Below are positions 15,616 through 24,544 of a DNA stretch of 64,000 nucleotides, in pieces. Source of the stretch: Tropicimonas marinistellae (GTDB taxonomy: Bacteria > Pseudomonadota > Alphaproteobacteria > Rhodobacterales > Rhodobacteraceae); NCBI RefSeq assembly GCF_001509585.1, contig NZ_LNCI01000003.1, positions 124,001 through 188,000 of the forward strand, written 5' to 3'. Under the pieces are notes generated by a model. That model ran no database searches, was not told the origin of the DNA, and saw only the letters and a program-made list of their open reading frames with translations. Numbering within the stretch: the first letter of the stretch is position 1; every line of letters starts with the position of its first letter. A program made the translations under genes and the position numbers.

Positions 15616-17135
15616 GGCTTGTTCTCGTTCTCGGCGACCAGTTGAGTGAAAACATCGCGGCGCTCCGACAGGCAGACAGGGCGCAGGACCTCGTCGTCAT
15701 GGCGGAGGTCGCGGCAGAGACGCAATACGTGCCTCATCACCCCAAGAAAATCGCATTCATCCTTGCGGCGATGCGGAAATTCGCCGCTCGCCTTCGTGAG
15801 GACGGCTGGCAGGTGGCTTACACCAGGCTGGACGATCCGGAGAACACGGGAACGGTCCCTGGCGAACTCCTGCGGCGTGCCTCAGAGACCGGCGCGACTG
15901 ATGTCGTGGCAACCCGGCCCGGCGAATGGCGGCTGATCGAGGCGCTGGAGACCGTGCCGCTCGATCTGGAAATCCTCGAGGACGACCGTTTCATTGCCAG
16001 CCACGCCGATTTCGACCGCTGGGCAGAGGGGCGCAAGCAGCTGCGGATGGAGAATTTCTACCGCGAGATGCGGCGCCGGACGGGGTTGTTGATGGAGGGC
16101 GACAAGCCAGCCGGCGGCAAATGGAACTTCGACACGGAGAACCGGAAACCCGCCAGCGACGACATGTTCCTGCCCCGGCCGTCGCGGTTCGAGCATGACG
16201 ACACTGTTGCCGAGGTGCTCGAATTGGTGGAAACGCGGTTCGGTGGCAATTTCGGGCAGCTTCACCCGTTCGGCCTGGCGACGGACGCTGCGCAGGCCGA
16301 GGCGGTCCTTGAGCAATTTATCCACGCCGCGCTGCCGGCCTTCGGGGACTACCAGGATGCAATGCTCGCGGGGCGCCCATTCCTTTACCATTCCCTGATG
16401 TCGGCCTATCTCAACGTTGGCCTGCTCGACCCGCTGGACGTCTGCCGACGTGTGGAAACCGCATGGCAGGCCGGGCATGCGCCGCTCAACGCGGCCGAGG
16501 GGTTCATCCGGCAGATCATCGGCTGGCGAGAATTCGTTCGCGGCATCTACTTCCACGAAGGTCCGTGCTACGTGGAGCGCAACGAACTCGGTCATGAGCG
16601 AGACCTTCCCGCGCTCTACTGGGGGGCCGAAACCGGCATGGTCTGTCTCCGCGAGGCGGTCGCACAAACTCGCGAAGAGGCCTATGCACACCACATTCAA
16701 CGCCTGATGGTCACCGGGAACTTCGGGCTGGTTGCCGGGATCGACCCGGCGCAACTCCATGAATGGTACCTTGCTGTTTATGCTGACGCGTTCGAATGGG
16801 TCGAAGCGCCAAACACCCTTGGCATGAGCCAGTTCGCCGACGGCGGGCTTTTCGCCTCAAAACCCTATGTATCCTCCGGCAACTACATCGACAGGATGTC
16901 GGATTACTGCGGCACCTGTCGCTACTCGGTGAAGGCAAAGCACGGAGACGATGCCTGCCCGTTCAACCTGCTCTACTGGCACTTTCTCAACCGGCATCGC
17001 GCCCGTTTCTCAAGCAATCCCCGGATCGCGACAATGTACCGAACTTGGGATCGCATGGATGCGCAACGCCGGCAGGCGATCCTGCATGGGGCGGAGAATT
17101 TCCTGAAGAAGATGGATTCGGGTGCGCAGGTCTGA
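15612..17135 (+). CDS. Prokaryotic FeS-type (6-4) photolyase/cryptochrome (PhrB/CryB family)
   Basis: A 507-residue protein of the FeS-BCP/CryPro family. Four cysteines, C345, C433, C436 and C449 (in MVCLRE, YCGTC and DACPFN), have exactly the spacing (88, 3, 13) of the [4Fe-4S] ligands of Agrobacterium PhrB. The N-terminal LVLVLGDQLS starts the antenna-chromophore domain, and the C-terminal half binds FAD. The family repairs (6-4) photoproducts in DNA with blue light; in Rhodobacter, CryB also affects photo-oxidative gene expression. GTG 15612 within the SDR stop codon is chosen over GTG 15609 because it gives the coupling overlap. Confidence 0.93.
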   Translation: MRLVLVLGDQLSENIAALRQADRAQDLVVMAEVAAETQYVPHHPKKIAFILAAMRKFAARLREDGWQVAYTRLDDPENTGTVPGELLRRASETGATDVVATRPGEWRLIEALETVPLDLEILEDDRFIASHADFDRWAEGRKQLRMENFYREMRRRTGLLMEGDKPAGGKWNFDTENRKPASDDMFLPRPSRFEHDDTVAEVLELVETRFGGNFGQLHPFGLATDAAQAEAVLEQFIHAALPAFGDYQDAMLAGRPFLYHSLMSAYLNVGLLDPLDVCRRVETAWQAGHAPLNAAEGFIRQIIGWREFVRGIYFHEGPCYVERNELGHERDLPALYWGAETGMVCLREAVAQTREEAYAHHIQRLMVTGNFGLVAGIDPAQLHEWYLAVYADAFEWVEAPNTLGMSQFADGGLFASKPYVSSGNYIDRMSDYCGTCRYSVKAKHGDDACPFNLLYWHFLNRHRARFSSNPRIATMYRTWDRMDAQRRQAILHGAENFLKKMDSGAQV

Positions 17136-17238
17136 ATCCGAACGGCCACGTCACAAAGGGCATTCGCGCAAGGACATGTCCGGGCGCGTCCAACGACCGC
17201 CCGCGCAATGTGCGAACAGTCGATTTTGTGTGGTTGGG

Positions 17239-18540
17239 CTACAGCGGGCGGATCTTCAACCGCGTTAGCCGGTTCTGTTCGCGAGCCACCACCTCGAAGC
17301 GGAAGCCATGGAAAGAGAAGACCTGACCCTGCGTCGGGATGGTCTGCGCCTCGTGGATGACCAGGCCAGCGATGGTGTTGGCCTCTTCATCAGGCAGGTT
17401 CCAATCCTTCGCGCGATTGAGGTCTCGGATCGTCATGGCGCCATCCACGAGAAAATCGCCGGTGTCCGTCCGGCGGATCGGGTGTTCGGCATCCACATCG
17501 AACTCATCAGTGATCTCGCCGACGATTTCTTCGAGGATGTCCTCCAGCGTGATCAGTCCTTCGAGTGCGCCGTATTCGTCCACCACGAGCGCGAAATGCG
17601 TATGCCGCCGCAGGAATTGGCGCATCTGGTCGTCGAGCGTGGTGGTCTCGGGCACGAAATAGGGGGCCTTGGCCACCGCCATGATATCGAAGCCGGCCAT
17701 AGTCTGATCCAACGAGTCCGACTCGCGCATCATCTGCTCCAGTGCGCGGAGCAGGTCCTTGGCGTGGACCACCCCGACGATATTCTCTTGCTCGCCACGG
17801 AAGACCGGCAGGCGGGTGTGGGGGGAAGCGAGCACCTGGCTGACGATTTCCTCCGCAGGCGCTTCGGCGTCGATCATCTCGATCTGGCTGCGGTGAAGCA
17901 TGATCTCCTCGACCATCCGTTCGCTGAGATCGAGCGCGCCGAGGAGGCGGTCGCGGTCCTCTTTTTCAACAACGCCTTCAGAGTGGCCGATCTGCAGTGC
18001 ACCGACAATCTCCTCGCGCACGGACAACATGGAGTCAGGGTCGATCTTCATGCCGAACAGTCTGAGCACGCCGCGCACGATCACGCGCACGGCGGCCACG
18101 GCCGGGGAGAGCACGGTTATTACCGGCCCGATCAGCGGCGCGCTGCGGGCGGCCGCGCGTTCGGGATCGTTGATAGAGTAGGTCTTGGGCAGGACTTCCG
18201 CAAAGATCAGAACAAGAAGCGTCATGACCAACGTAGCGAGCGCCACGCCGCTGTCGCCGAAGGCTTGGGTGAAGGCGGCGGTGGCCAGCGAGGTGGCGAG
18301 GATATTGACCAGGTTGTTGCCCAGCAGGATACCGCCGATTAGCCGCTCATTGTCCTCCTTGAGCGCAAGCGCCGCTTCGGCGCCGCGATCGCCCTTGTCC
18401 GCCGCGGAGCGGAGTCGGCCGCGGGAGGCGGCGGTAAGCGCCGTTTCCGATCCGGAAAAGAATCCGGACAGGATCAGCAGGCAGAGGATCGCACCGGCCG
18501 TGATCCAGAAAGCGGCGTCGAGGGATGAAACGGTGTCCAT
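17239..18540 (-). CDS. HlyC/CorC (CNNM, DUF21-CBS) family membrane protein
   Basis: A 433-residue protein. The DUF21/CNNM transmembrane domain (about 10-190) has the SGFFSGSETALTAAS signature and four hydrophobic segments. A CBS-pair domain follows (about 205-340, including MLHRSQIEMIDA and FALVVDEYGALEGLITLEDILEEIVG), then a CorC/HlyC C-terminal domain (about 350-430). The family is linked to magnesium/cobalt efflux and membrane-ion homeostasis. The historical haemolysin name reflects no proven toxin activity. It converges on the photolyase and seems monocistronic. Confidence 0.92.
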   Translation of the reverse strand: MDTVSSLDAAFWITAGAILCLLILSGFFSGSETALTAASRGRLRSAADKGDRGAEAALALKEDNERLIGGILLGNNLVNILATSLATAAFTQAFGDSGVALATLVMTLLVLIFAEVLPKTYSINDPERAAARSAPLIGPVITVLSPAVAAVRVIVRGVLRLFGMKIDPDSMLSVREEIVGALQIGHSEGVVEKEDRDRLLGALDLSERMVEEIMLHRSQIEMIDAEAPAEEIVSQVLASPHTRLPVFRGEQENIVGVVHAKDLLRALEQMMRESDSLDQTMAGFDIMAVAKAPYFVPETTTLDDQMRQFLRRHTHFALVVDEYGALEGLITLEDILEEIVGEITDEFDVDAEHPIRRTDTGDFLVDGAMTIRDLNRAKDWNLPDEEANTIAGLVIHEAQTIPTQGQVFSFHGFRFEVVAREQNRLTRLKIRPL

Positions 18541-18614
18541 GGCAGGCTCTCGGGTAGGTTCCGCGCCATCTTATGCGGTCACGGCGCGGGCACCGCAAGC
18601 GGCGCAGGTTCGGC

Positions 18615-19088
18615 TCAGACGCCGACCTCCAGCTCCAACCCGCCCGCATAGACAATCTGTGGCCCGCCGAAGTCCAGGTGAGCCACACGAACGGGCGTCT
18701 TCGTCTCGTGCCACTTCACGTTTTTCCCATCGATCAGTGCGCGCGCTGCGAAGATCCCATCCCGTGGCGCGCCTGTGGCGCTGCGCAATACGATACGCTG
18801 ATCGGGCGGCAGCAGCAGGAACGTCTCCGGGCGGGCGCGGCCCAGCGTGGCCGGTCCGATCCGGACCATGAGGCCGTGCAACGTGTCGAAGCTGATGGCG
18901 CGCAGCGTGGCGGCTCCACTTGCCCGGCTGATGATCCGGTCACCGGGCATCAGGTGCTCGGCGGGGATCGCACCGTCACGCGTGTAGAGCATGGTGGAGC
19001 CGGTAATGCCGGTTGCGCGGTCGGGGCTCGACTGAAATGGCGCCGCCTGTTTTCGCGCCGTCGCCCCGCCGAAGAAGGGTATGTTCAT
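18615..19088 (-). CDS. Hint-domain protein (Hint_2 type)
   Basis: A 157-residue protein with a Hint-like core: GSTMLYTRDGAIPAEHLMPGDRIIS at the start (about 30-55), then a central hydrophobic strand (ETFLLLPPDQRIVL) and C-terminal VRVAHLDFGG. Such domains are common in alphaproteobacteria, often fused to RTX or calcium-binding proteins. The usual Cys or Ser nucleophile after the leading Gly is Ser here (G-S-T). ATG 19088 (MNIPFFGG) was chosen over an upstream ATG at 19139 because the domain needs no more. No repeats or partner domain are attached. Function unknown. Confidence 0.75.
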   Translation of the reverse strand: MNIPFFGGATARKQAAPFQSSPDRATGITGSTMLYTRDGAIPAEHLMPGDRIISRASGAATLRAISFDTLHGLMVRIGPATLGRARPETFLLLPPDQRIVLRSATGAPRDGIFAARALIDGKNVKWHETKTPVRVAHLDFGGPQIVYAGGLELEVGV

Positions 19089-19293
19089 GGGTCTGCTTGG
19101 CCTGAATGATTGTTTTTTGAGCAGGTTAGGGCAAGGCATGGGCGGCGGCTACAAAAATGTTAACATTTTGCCGGACCGTTGCAGGGGTGTTTTTCCTCTC
19201 GCATCCCCGCATCACCCTTGCTAGAAGGGCGCGAATTTGGATCGGGCGGCTGCGGTGCTGGAAACAGCGCGCGGTCGCTTCCGGTTTCAAAGT

Positions 19294-19378
19294 GCGGGTG
19301 TGGCGGAACTGGTAGACGCACCAGATTTAGGTTCTGGCGCCGCAAGGCGTGGGGGTTCGAGTCCCTTCACCCGCACCA
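19294..19378 (+). tRNA. tRNA-Leu (anticodon UAG)
   Basis: The 85-base sequence folds as a class II tRNA. The acceptor stem GCGGGTG pairs with CACCCGC, the anticodon stem is CCAGA/TCTGG with loop TTTAGGT, and there is a long variable arm (GCGCCGCAAGGCGT region) and a T-arm GGGGTTCGAGTCCC. The encoded 3' ACCA follows. The anticodon TAG at 19328-19330 reads CUA-type leucine codons. It lies 136 bases upstream of trigger factor, as an independent unit. Confidence 0.96.
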
Positions 19379-19514
19379 ACGGTGTTTCGCAAGAAACGCC
19401 CGTGACGATTGGGCAACTGAGCCGCGGCAGGCGATCGGATGGATTGCCGGTGTCTCCCGCGGTCAGGCGTGTCGCGCTGCGGGTGTTAGGGAATATGAGG
19501 AAGGAAGAAGAGCC

Positions 19515-20846
19515 ATGCAGGTCACCGAGACCCTGAACGAAGGCCTGAAACGCGGATATCAGATCACCATCACCGCGGATGAACTGGATTCCAAGGTCAA
19601 CGAGAAGCTGACCGAGGCCCAGCCCGAGATCGAGATGAAGGGCTTCCGCAAGGGCAAGGTGCCAATGGCGCTGCTGAAAAAGCAGTTCGGCCAGCGCGTC
19701 CTTGGCGAAGCGATGCAGGAGGCCGTCGACGGCGCGATCAGCGAGCAGCTCGAGAAGAGCGGTGACCGCCCGGCGATGCAGCCCGAGATCAAGATGGAAG
19801 GCGAGAACTGGAAGGAAGGCGACGACGTCGTCGTCTCCATGTCCTACGAGAAACTGCCCGAGATCGAACAGCCCGAGCTTTCGTCCATCTCGCTTCAGAA
19901 GATGGTGGTGAAGGCAGATGACGCCTCTGTCGAAGAGGCGCTGACGGGGCTGGCCGAACAGGCGAAGAACTTCGAGGACCGGGCCGACGGCGAAGCTGCG
20001 GAGAACGGCGATCAGGTGACGATGGACTTCGTGGGCCGGGTCGACGGCGAGGCCTTCGAGGGCGGCGCGGCGGAGGACTTCCCGCTGGAGCTTGGCTCGG
20101 GTCAGTTCATCCCGGGCTTCGAGGAGCAGCTTGTCGGTGTGAAGGTCGGCGAGGAGAAAGTTGTCGAAGTTTCCTTCCCGGAAGACTACCAGGCTGAGCA
20201 CCTGGCCGGAAAGGCGGCGGAATTCACCTGCACGATCAAGGCGGTCAAGGCCGCTGCAGCAGCTGAGCTGAACGATGAGCTGGCCAAGCAATTCGGTTCT
20301 GAAAGCCTGGATGCGCTCAAGACCCAGATCACCGAGCGGCTGGAAGCCGAATATGCCGGCGCTGCCCGCGCGGTGATGAAGCGCGGACTTCTGGACAAGC
20401 TGGACGAGCTGGTATCGTTCGAGCTGCCACCGACCCTCGTGGATGCCGAAGCCAAGCAGATCGCGCACCAACTTTGGCACGAGGAAAACCCGGACGTGCA
20501 AGGCCACGACCATCCGGAAATCGAGACCACCGAGGAGCATTCCAAGCTGGCCGAGCGCCGTGTGCGCCTGGGCCTGTTGCTGGCCGAGCTGGGAACCAAG
20601 AACGAGATCCAGGTGTCGGACGCCGAGATGACCCAGGCGGTCATGAACCAGGCGCGCCAGTACCCGGGCAAGGAGCGCGAGTTCTTCGAATTCGTGCAGC
20701 AGAACCAGCAAATGCAGCAGCAGCTCCGCGCGCCGATCTTCGAAGACAAGGTCGTGGACTACATCTTTGAATTGGCCCAGATCGAAGAGATCGAGGCCGA
20801 CAAGGATGCGCTGAAAGAAGCCGTCGAGAAGCTCGACGAAGAGTGA
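19515..20846 (+). CDS. tig: Trigger factor, ribosome-associated chaperone and prolyl isomerase
   Basis: A 443-residue protein with the ribosome-docking signature GFRKGKVP (residues 43-50) in the N-terminal domain. The FKBP-type PPIase domain (about 155-245) contains [20 protein letters not shown] and [18 protein letters not shown]. The remainder is the helical substrate-cradle domain. It binds near L23 at the peptide exit tunnel and shields nascent chains. ATG 19515 follows AGGAAG by about 8 bases and gives the standard MQVTET start. In many bacteria tig precedes clpP-clpX, but here a terminator follows and those genes are absent. Confidence 0.97.
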   Translation: MQVTETLNEGLKRGYQITITADELDSKVNEKLTEAQPEIEMKGFRKGKVPMALLKKQFGQRVLGEAMQEAVDGAISEQLEKSGDRPAMQPEIKMEGENWKEGDDVVVSMSYEKLPEIEQPELSSISLQKMVVKADDASVEEALTGLAEQAKNFEDRADGEAAENGDQVTMDFVGRVDGEAFEGGAAEDFPLELGSGQFIPGFEEQLVGVKVGEEKVVEVSFPEDYQAEHLAGKAAEFTCTIKAVKAAAAAELNDELAKQFGSESLDALKTQITERLEAEYAGAARAVMKRGLLDKLDELVSFELPPTLVDAEAKQIAHQLWHEENPDVQGHDHPEIETTEEHSKLAERRVRLGLLLAELGTKNEIQVSDAEMTQAVMNQARQYPGKEREFFEFVQQNQQMQQQLRAPIFEDKVVDYIFELAQIEEIEADKDALKEAVEKLDEE

Positions 20847-20885
20847 TCTGCGGCCGTTAAGGCGGCGGAATGCGCTGAAATTCAG

Positions 20886-20920
20886 GCAGGCGCGCGGCGA
20901 AGGCTGCGCGCCTGCTTTGT
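20886..20920 (+). terminator. Rho-independent terminator of tig
   Basis: A 10-bp perfect stem, GCAGGCGCGC / GCGCGCCTGC (20886-20895 with 20906-20915), followed by TTTGT. It lies 40 bases after the tig stop. Confidence 0.8.
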
Positions 20921-21318
20921 ACTAGGCTCGGCAGCACGCGGATCAAGCCGGGTGTCTGACGAGCGCGGCATTCGGTGCCCAGAGAGTCGAAATTGCCAGC
21001 GATGCCTGTCGCACCGCGTTTGCGCAATGTGGTCCACGGGTCCGCCGAGGAGATAGTCGGTGCCCGCTAACTATCTCTAAAATATTGTTAATTTCTTGGA
21101 GGGGTGCGAGAGGACGAGTCTCGATCGCCCCCTCCGAAAAGAACCTCGCCACGCTTGATTTCCCAGAGCCAGATTAGCCGGCAAGGCGCAATCTGCTGGC
21201 GCGACGTGGGTTAACCTAACGGGACATTTTCCGGTTCTGGCCCGAGAATCGCCACGAAAGTAGCCCAATTTATACTCAACCAGAGCGTGTGGGGGGGGAG
21301 AAGTGAAGGAAGACGTAA
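20921..21318. other. Intergenic region upstream of the RTX gene; AT-rich island
   Basis: These 398 bases hold no credible gene. A locally AT-rich stretch (about 21066-21100, CTCTAAAATATTGTTAATTT) and a second (AATTTATACTC, about 21267) stand out against the GC-rich background and may contain the RTX promoter. A TTAACCTAAC element occurs at about 21211. No operator was identified. Confidence 0.4.
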
Positions 21319-22179
21319 ATGGCAATCATTGTGGGCGGAGTTGACACCGCCGCGCTCGGTGACGAACTCAAGGCGTTTCTGGCATCATCAATGCCAACCT
21401 CGCTCGAGGGTGTGTCCGAGGATCTGGACGACTGGATCGACAAGAACGAGGAGCGGCTCGAAAACTGGCTAGACTCCCTGATGGAACGATTGGGCAACTG
21501 GGTCGACAGAGTGTCCGACGAGCTATCGGATACGGATGCGGACCTTCTCGGGGATTGGCTCGATGATCTTGAGGAAGCCTTGGAAACGTTCTTGGACGAA
21601 GGTCTGGAAGCACTCGACAATTTGATCGACGGCACAGAGGAAGCCGACGAGATCGACGCCGGTGATGGGGATGACGAAGTCTTCGCTTTCGGCGGCGACG
21701 ACAAGGTCCTAGGCGGAGATGGCGATGATCTTCTGAAGGGTGGCAAGGGCTCCGACAAGCTCGTTGGCGGAGCGGACGACGACAAGCTTGTCGGCGGTGC
21801 GGGCAGGGACAAAATGCTTGGCGGTTCGGGCGACGACGTGATGCTAGGCGGCGCGGGAAAGGACATTCTCAAGGGTGGTGCCGGCGCCGATTGCTACGTG
21901 TTCAAGTCGGTCGATCACTCCGCGGTGGGCGCGAAACGCGATGTCGTGTTTTTCGATGATGCCGATGGGGACGAAATCGATCTCAGGAGAATTGACGCTT
22001 GTGCCAGCGAGGACGGCGATCAGGACTTTGAATGGATCGGCCGAAAGGGGTTCTCAGGCGAAGAAGGCGAACTACGCCTCAAAGGCGGCGTTCTGCGTGC
22101 CGATGTCGATGGAGACGGGCTGGCCGATTTCTCGATCGCGATCGAAGGATCCATTTGGGTGGATGATCTTCTCCTGTAG
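21319..22179 (+). CDS. RTX (GGXGXD repeat) calcium-binding protein, probable type I secretion substrate
   Basis: A 286-residue, very acidic protein. Residues about 30-105 are an amphipathic helical region with repeated Asp-Trp and Leu-rich blocks (DDWIDKNEERLENW, GDWLDDLEEALETF). Residues about 112-198 hold about nine tandem nonapeptides of the GGxGxDxxx type (GDGDDLLKG, GAGRDKMLG, GSGDDVMLG), the calcium-binding beta-roll. A serralysin-like C-terminal part follows, ending IWVDDLLL, a plausible uncleaved T1SS signal. No catalytic domain is visible. No ABC/MFP secretion genes are adjacent, so it would use a transporter elsewhere. GGAG-rich sequence precedes the ATG. Confidence 0.85.
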   Translation: MAIIVGGVDTAALGDELKAFLASSMPTSLEGVSEDLDDWIDKNEERLENWLDSLMERLGNWVDRVSDELSDTDADLLGDWLDDLEEALETFLDEGLEALDNLIDGTEEADEIDAGDGDDEVFAFGGDDKVLGGDGDDLLKGGKGSDKLVGGADDDKLVGGAGRDKMLGGSGDDVMLGGAGKDILKGGAGADCYVFKSVDHSAVGAKRDVVFFDDADGDEIDLRRIDACASEDGDQDFEWIGRKGFSGEEGELRLKGGVLRADVDGDGLADFSIAIEGSIWVDDLLL

Positions 22180-22200
22180 CCCATCGTTGGCTCGAATTAT

Positions 22201-22229
22201 GGTTGCCGGCCCGTTGGTGGCCGGCAACC
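22201..22229. terminator. Strong GC hairpin after the RTX gene (probable terminator, no T-run)
   Basis: GGTTGCCGGCC pairs with GGCCGGCAACC (22201-22211 with 22219-22229), 21 bases after the RTX stop and between two convergent genes. It lacks a clear T tract on either strand, so termination efficiency is uncertain. Confidence 0.5.
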
Positions 22230-22319
22230 GTGCACGGTCTGCGCAGGGCGGCGCGCTGCGTTCTCCGTCTACACGATAGTATCGGCGGCGATGCGACATG
22301 TTCGTCGTTTACGGTGTTT

Positions 22320-22958
22320 CTACGGCGTCAGCATCCGGGTAAAGAGCGTTTCCAGATAGCGTTCCGCTTCAGGGTAGGGATCGGCGCCTTCGTCGCCAAG
22401 GACCGTGCGAACCTGAACGTCGAAATCGGCATAGTGCTGAGTCAGTGACCAGATCGAGAATATCAGGTGATAGGGATGGACATCGGCGATACGACCGGTA
22501 TCGCGCCAGCGCGCGACGACCGCCGCCTTCTCGTCGACGAGCGGTTTCAGCGCGGTCGTCAGGGTATCGCCCAGATGGGTGCCGCCCTGGAGTATCTCGT
22601 TCGCGAATATGCGGCTTTCGCGCGGCATCTCCCGGCTCATCTGCAATTTTCTGCGCACGTAGGTGAGGATTTCCGGGATCGGATCGCCCTCCGGGTCGAG
22701 GTCGCGCAGCGGAGCGAGCCAAACGTCCAGAAGGCCCGAGAGTAGCTGGAGGTGGATCGCCTCCTTGCTTGGGAAGTAGTAGAGCAGGTTGGGTTTTGAG
22801 AGGCCCGCCGCCTGTGCAATCTCGTCCACCGTTGCGCCACGAAACCCCTTGGCGGAAAACACATCCAGCGCCGCGTTCAGGATCGCGCTGTGGTTGCGGC
22901 GCTGGATTCGAGTGCGCGCCTGAGTCGGAATGTGGGGCGGTGTCTTGCTTTGATTCAT
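22320..22958 (-). CDS. rutR: TetR-family pyrimidine-utilisation regulator RutR
   Basis: A 212-residue TetR-family regulator. The N-terminal HTH (about 20-65) contains AALDVFSAKGFRGATVDEIAQAAGLSKPNLLYYFPSKEAIH, and the C-terminal ligand domain is close in length and motifs to E. coli RutR (IFANEILQGG, IFSIWSLTQHYADF). RutR is released from DNA by uracil or thymine. A near-perfect RutR box lies in the divergent region at 23070-23085, between this gene and the catabolic operon. That supports local regulation of the operon and possibly autoregulation. Confidence 0.92.
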   Translation of the reverse strand: MNQSKTPPHIPTQARTRIQRRNHSAILNAALDVFSAKGFRGATVDEIAQAAGLSKPNLLYYFPSKEAIHLQLLSGLLDVWLAPLRDLDPEGDPIPEILTYVRRKLQMSREMPRESRIFANEILQGGTHLGDTLTTALKPLVDEKAAVVARWRDTGRIADVHPYHLIFSIWSLTQHYADFDVQVRTVLGDEGADPYPEAERYLETLFTRMLTP

Positions 22959-23069
22959 GCTACGCTCAAAAATCCATCAAACCGCCCGTAAATCCGGGGC
23001 TGCTGCGTGTTGAGTTGACGCGGCGAATGCCGCGAACTTGACTGCTCGTTGCCCCGTGGTAGCGTGTTC

Positions 23070-23085
23070 CTGACCATTTGGTCAA
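23070..23085. promoter_or_regulatory. RutR operator (TGACCA-TT-TGGTCA)
   Basis: CTGACCATTTGGTCAA contains a perfect 6-bp inverted repeat around a 2-base centre and differs at one outer base from the RutR consensus TTGACCANNTGGTCAA. It sits 50 bases upstream of the aminotransferase ATG, where it would block the operon promoter. Confidence 0.88.
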
Positions 23086-23134
23086 ACATTCACGCCCGCC
23101 GCCCCGGAAGAAGGGCCGCCAGCAGGGAGACATC

Positions 23135-24460
23135 ATGGCGCTTGATCGCAAATCCGCACCGAACGATCTCAGTGCGTTCTGGATGCCGTTCACCGCAAAT
23201 CGCCAGTTCAAGCAAACACCGCGGATGTTCGTTGCCGCCGAGGGAATGCACTACACCACGGATGACGGCCGCAAGGTGCTCGATGGCACGGCTGGCCTTT
23301 GGTGCTGCAACGCCGGTCACAAGCGGCCGAAGATCGTGGAGGCGATCCAGGCGCAGGCGGCGGAGTTGGACTATGCGCCCGCCTTTCAGATGGGCCATCC
23401 AAAGGTCTTCGAACTGGCTTCCGCGGTTCGGGACATGGCACCAGAGCCCTTTGAGCATGTCTTCTTCACCAACTCGGGGTCGGAATCGGTCGAGACGGCG
23501 CTGAAGATTGCCTTGGCCTATCACCGGGCCCGCGGCGAAGGGCAGCGTACCCGTCTGATCGGCCGGGAGCGCGGTTATCACGGGGTGAATTTCGGTGGTA
23601 TCTCCGTTGGCGGAATCGTCAACAATCGGAAGTTTTTTGGCACATTGTTGACAGGTGTCGATCATCTGCCGGCGACGCATCTTCCGGAAAACGCCATGAC
23701 GCGCGGCCAACCGGAGCATGGCGCCCATCTGGCCGACGAGCTGGAACGGATCTGCACGCTTCACGGGCCGGAGACGATTGCCGCTGTCATCGTGGAGCCC
23801 ATGGCGGGCTCGACCGGCGTGCTGTTGCCGCCCAAGGGATACCTGGAAAAACTCCGTGAAATCTGCACGAAGCACGGCATTCTTCTGATCTTCGATGAAG
23901 TGATTACCGGATTCGGCCGCCTCGGCTCCAGCTTTGCGGCAGAGCATTTCGGGGTAATGCCCGACCTCATCACGACGGCCAAGGGTCTGACCAACGGCGT
24001 GATTCCGATGGGTGCGGTCCTGGCGACGGCGGAGATTCACGACGCCTTCATGACCGGACCGGAACACATGATCGAGCTGTTCCACGGCTACACCTATTCC
24101 GGCAACCCGATTGCCTCGGCGGCCGGGCTTGCAACGCTGGAGACTTATCGCGACGAGGGTCTCTTCCAGCGGGCGGCAGATCTCGCCCCGTACTGGGAGG
24201 ACGCGCTTCATTCCATGGCCGATTGCAAACACGTGATCGACATCCGCAACATGGGGCTGATCGGTGCGATCGAGCTTGAACCGATCGCCGGGGAGCCGAC
24301 GAAACGCGCGTTCTCTGCCTTCATCGACGCCTATGACAAGGGTTGCCTGATCCGCACGACGGGCGACATCATCGCGCTCAGCCCGCCGCTGATCATCGAG
24401 AAGGAGCATATCGACCAGTTGTTTGGCACGCTCAGAGCCGTGTTGAACAATCTGGACTAG
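23135..24460 (+). CDS. Omega-amino acid--pyruvate (beta-alanine) transaminase
   Basis: A 441-residue class III PLP aminotransferase. Motifs: FTNSGSESVETALKIA (phosphate-binding), ERGYHGVNFGG, LIFDEVITGFGR (Asp contacting the PLP nitrogen) and TTAKGLTNG with the Schiff-base Lys. Members next to pyrimidine genes convert beta-alanine or beta-aminoisobutyrate plus pyruvate to malonate semialdehyde plus alanine, the last step of reductive pyrimidine degradation. AGGGAG lies 7 bases before ATG 23135. It is the first gene downstream of the RutR box and is followed by the carbamoylase after 84 bases. Confidence 0.93.
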   Translation: MALDRKSAPNDLSAFWMPFTANRQFKQTPRMFVAAEGMHYTTDDGRKVLDGTAGLWCCNAGHKRPKIVEAIQAQAAELDYAPAFQMGHPKVFELASAVRDMAPEPFEHVFFTNSGSESVETALKIALAYHRARGEGQRTRLIGRERGYHGVNFGGISVGGIVNNRKFFGTLLTGVDHLPATHLPENAMTRGQPEHGAHLADELERICTLHGPETIAAVIVEPMAGSTGVLLPPKGYLEKLREICTKHGILLIFDEVITGFGRLGSSFAAEHFGVMPDLITTAKGLTNGVIPMGAVLATAEIHDAFMTGPEHMIELFHGYTYSGNPIASAAGLATLETYRDEGLFQRAADLAPYWEDALHSMADCKHVIDIRNMGLIGAIELEPIAGEPTKRAFSAFIDAYDKGCLIRTTGDIIALSPPLIIEKEHIDQLFGTLRAVLNNLD

Positions 24461-24544
24461 GCCCTGTGTGCCATATCCCTTTCGGGGAACACGCGAGTCT
24501 CTTGTGTGAGATCCGCGGCGCGTAGAACAGAAGAGAGAAACCAC

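Noticed and set aside
19287-20711. 474-residue minus-strand frame over trigger factor
   Set aside because: Antisense to tig; the plus-strand frame has full trigger-factor domains.
20929-20946. TGATCC-N18-TACAAA sigma-E-like pair on the minus strand near 20946
   Set aside because: It would drive transcription into the 3' end of tig with no gene downstream, so it is most likely chance.
23090-24544. 484-residue minus-strand frame over the aminotransferase
   Set aside because: Antisense shadow with Arg/His-rich composition; the plus strand has complete class III motifs.
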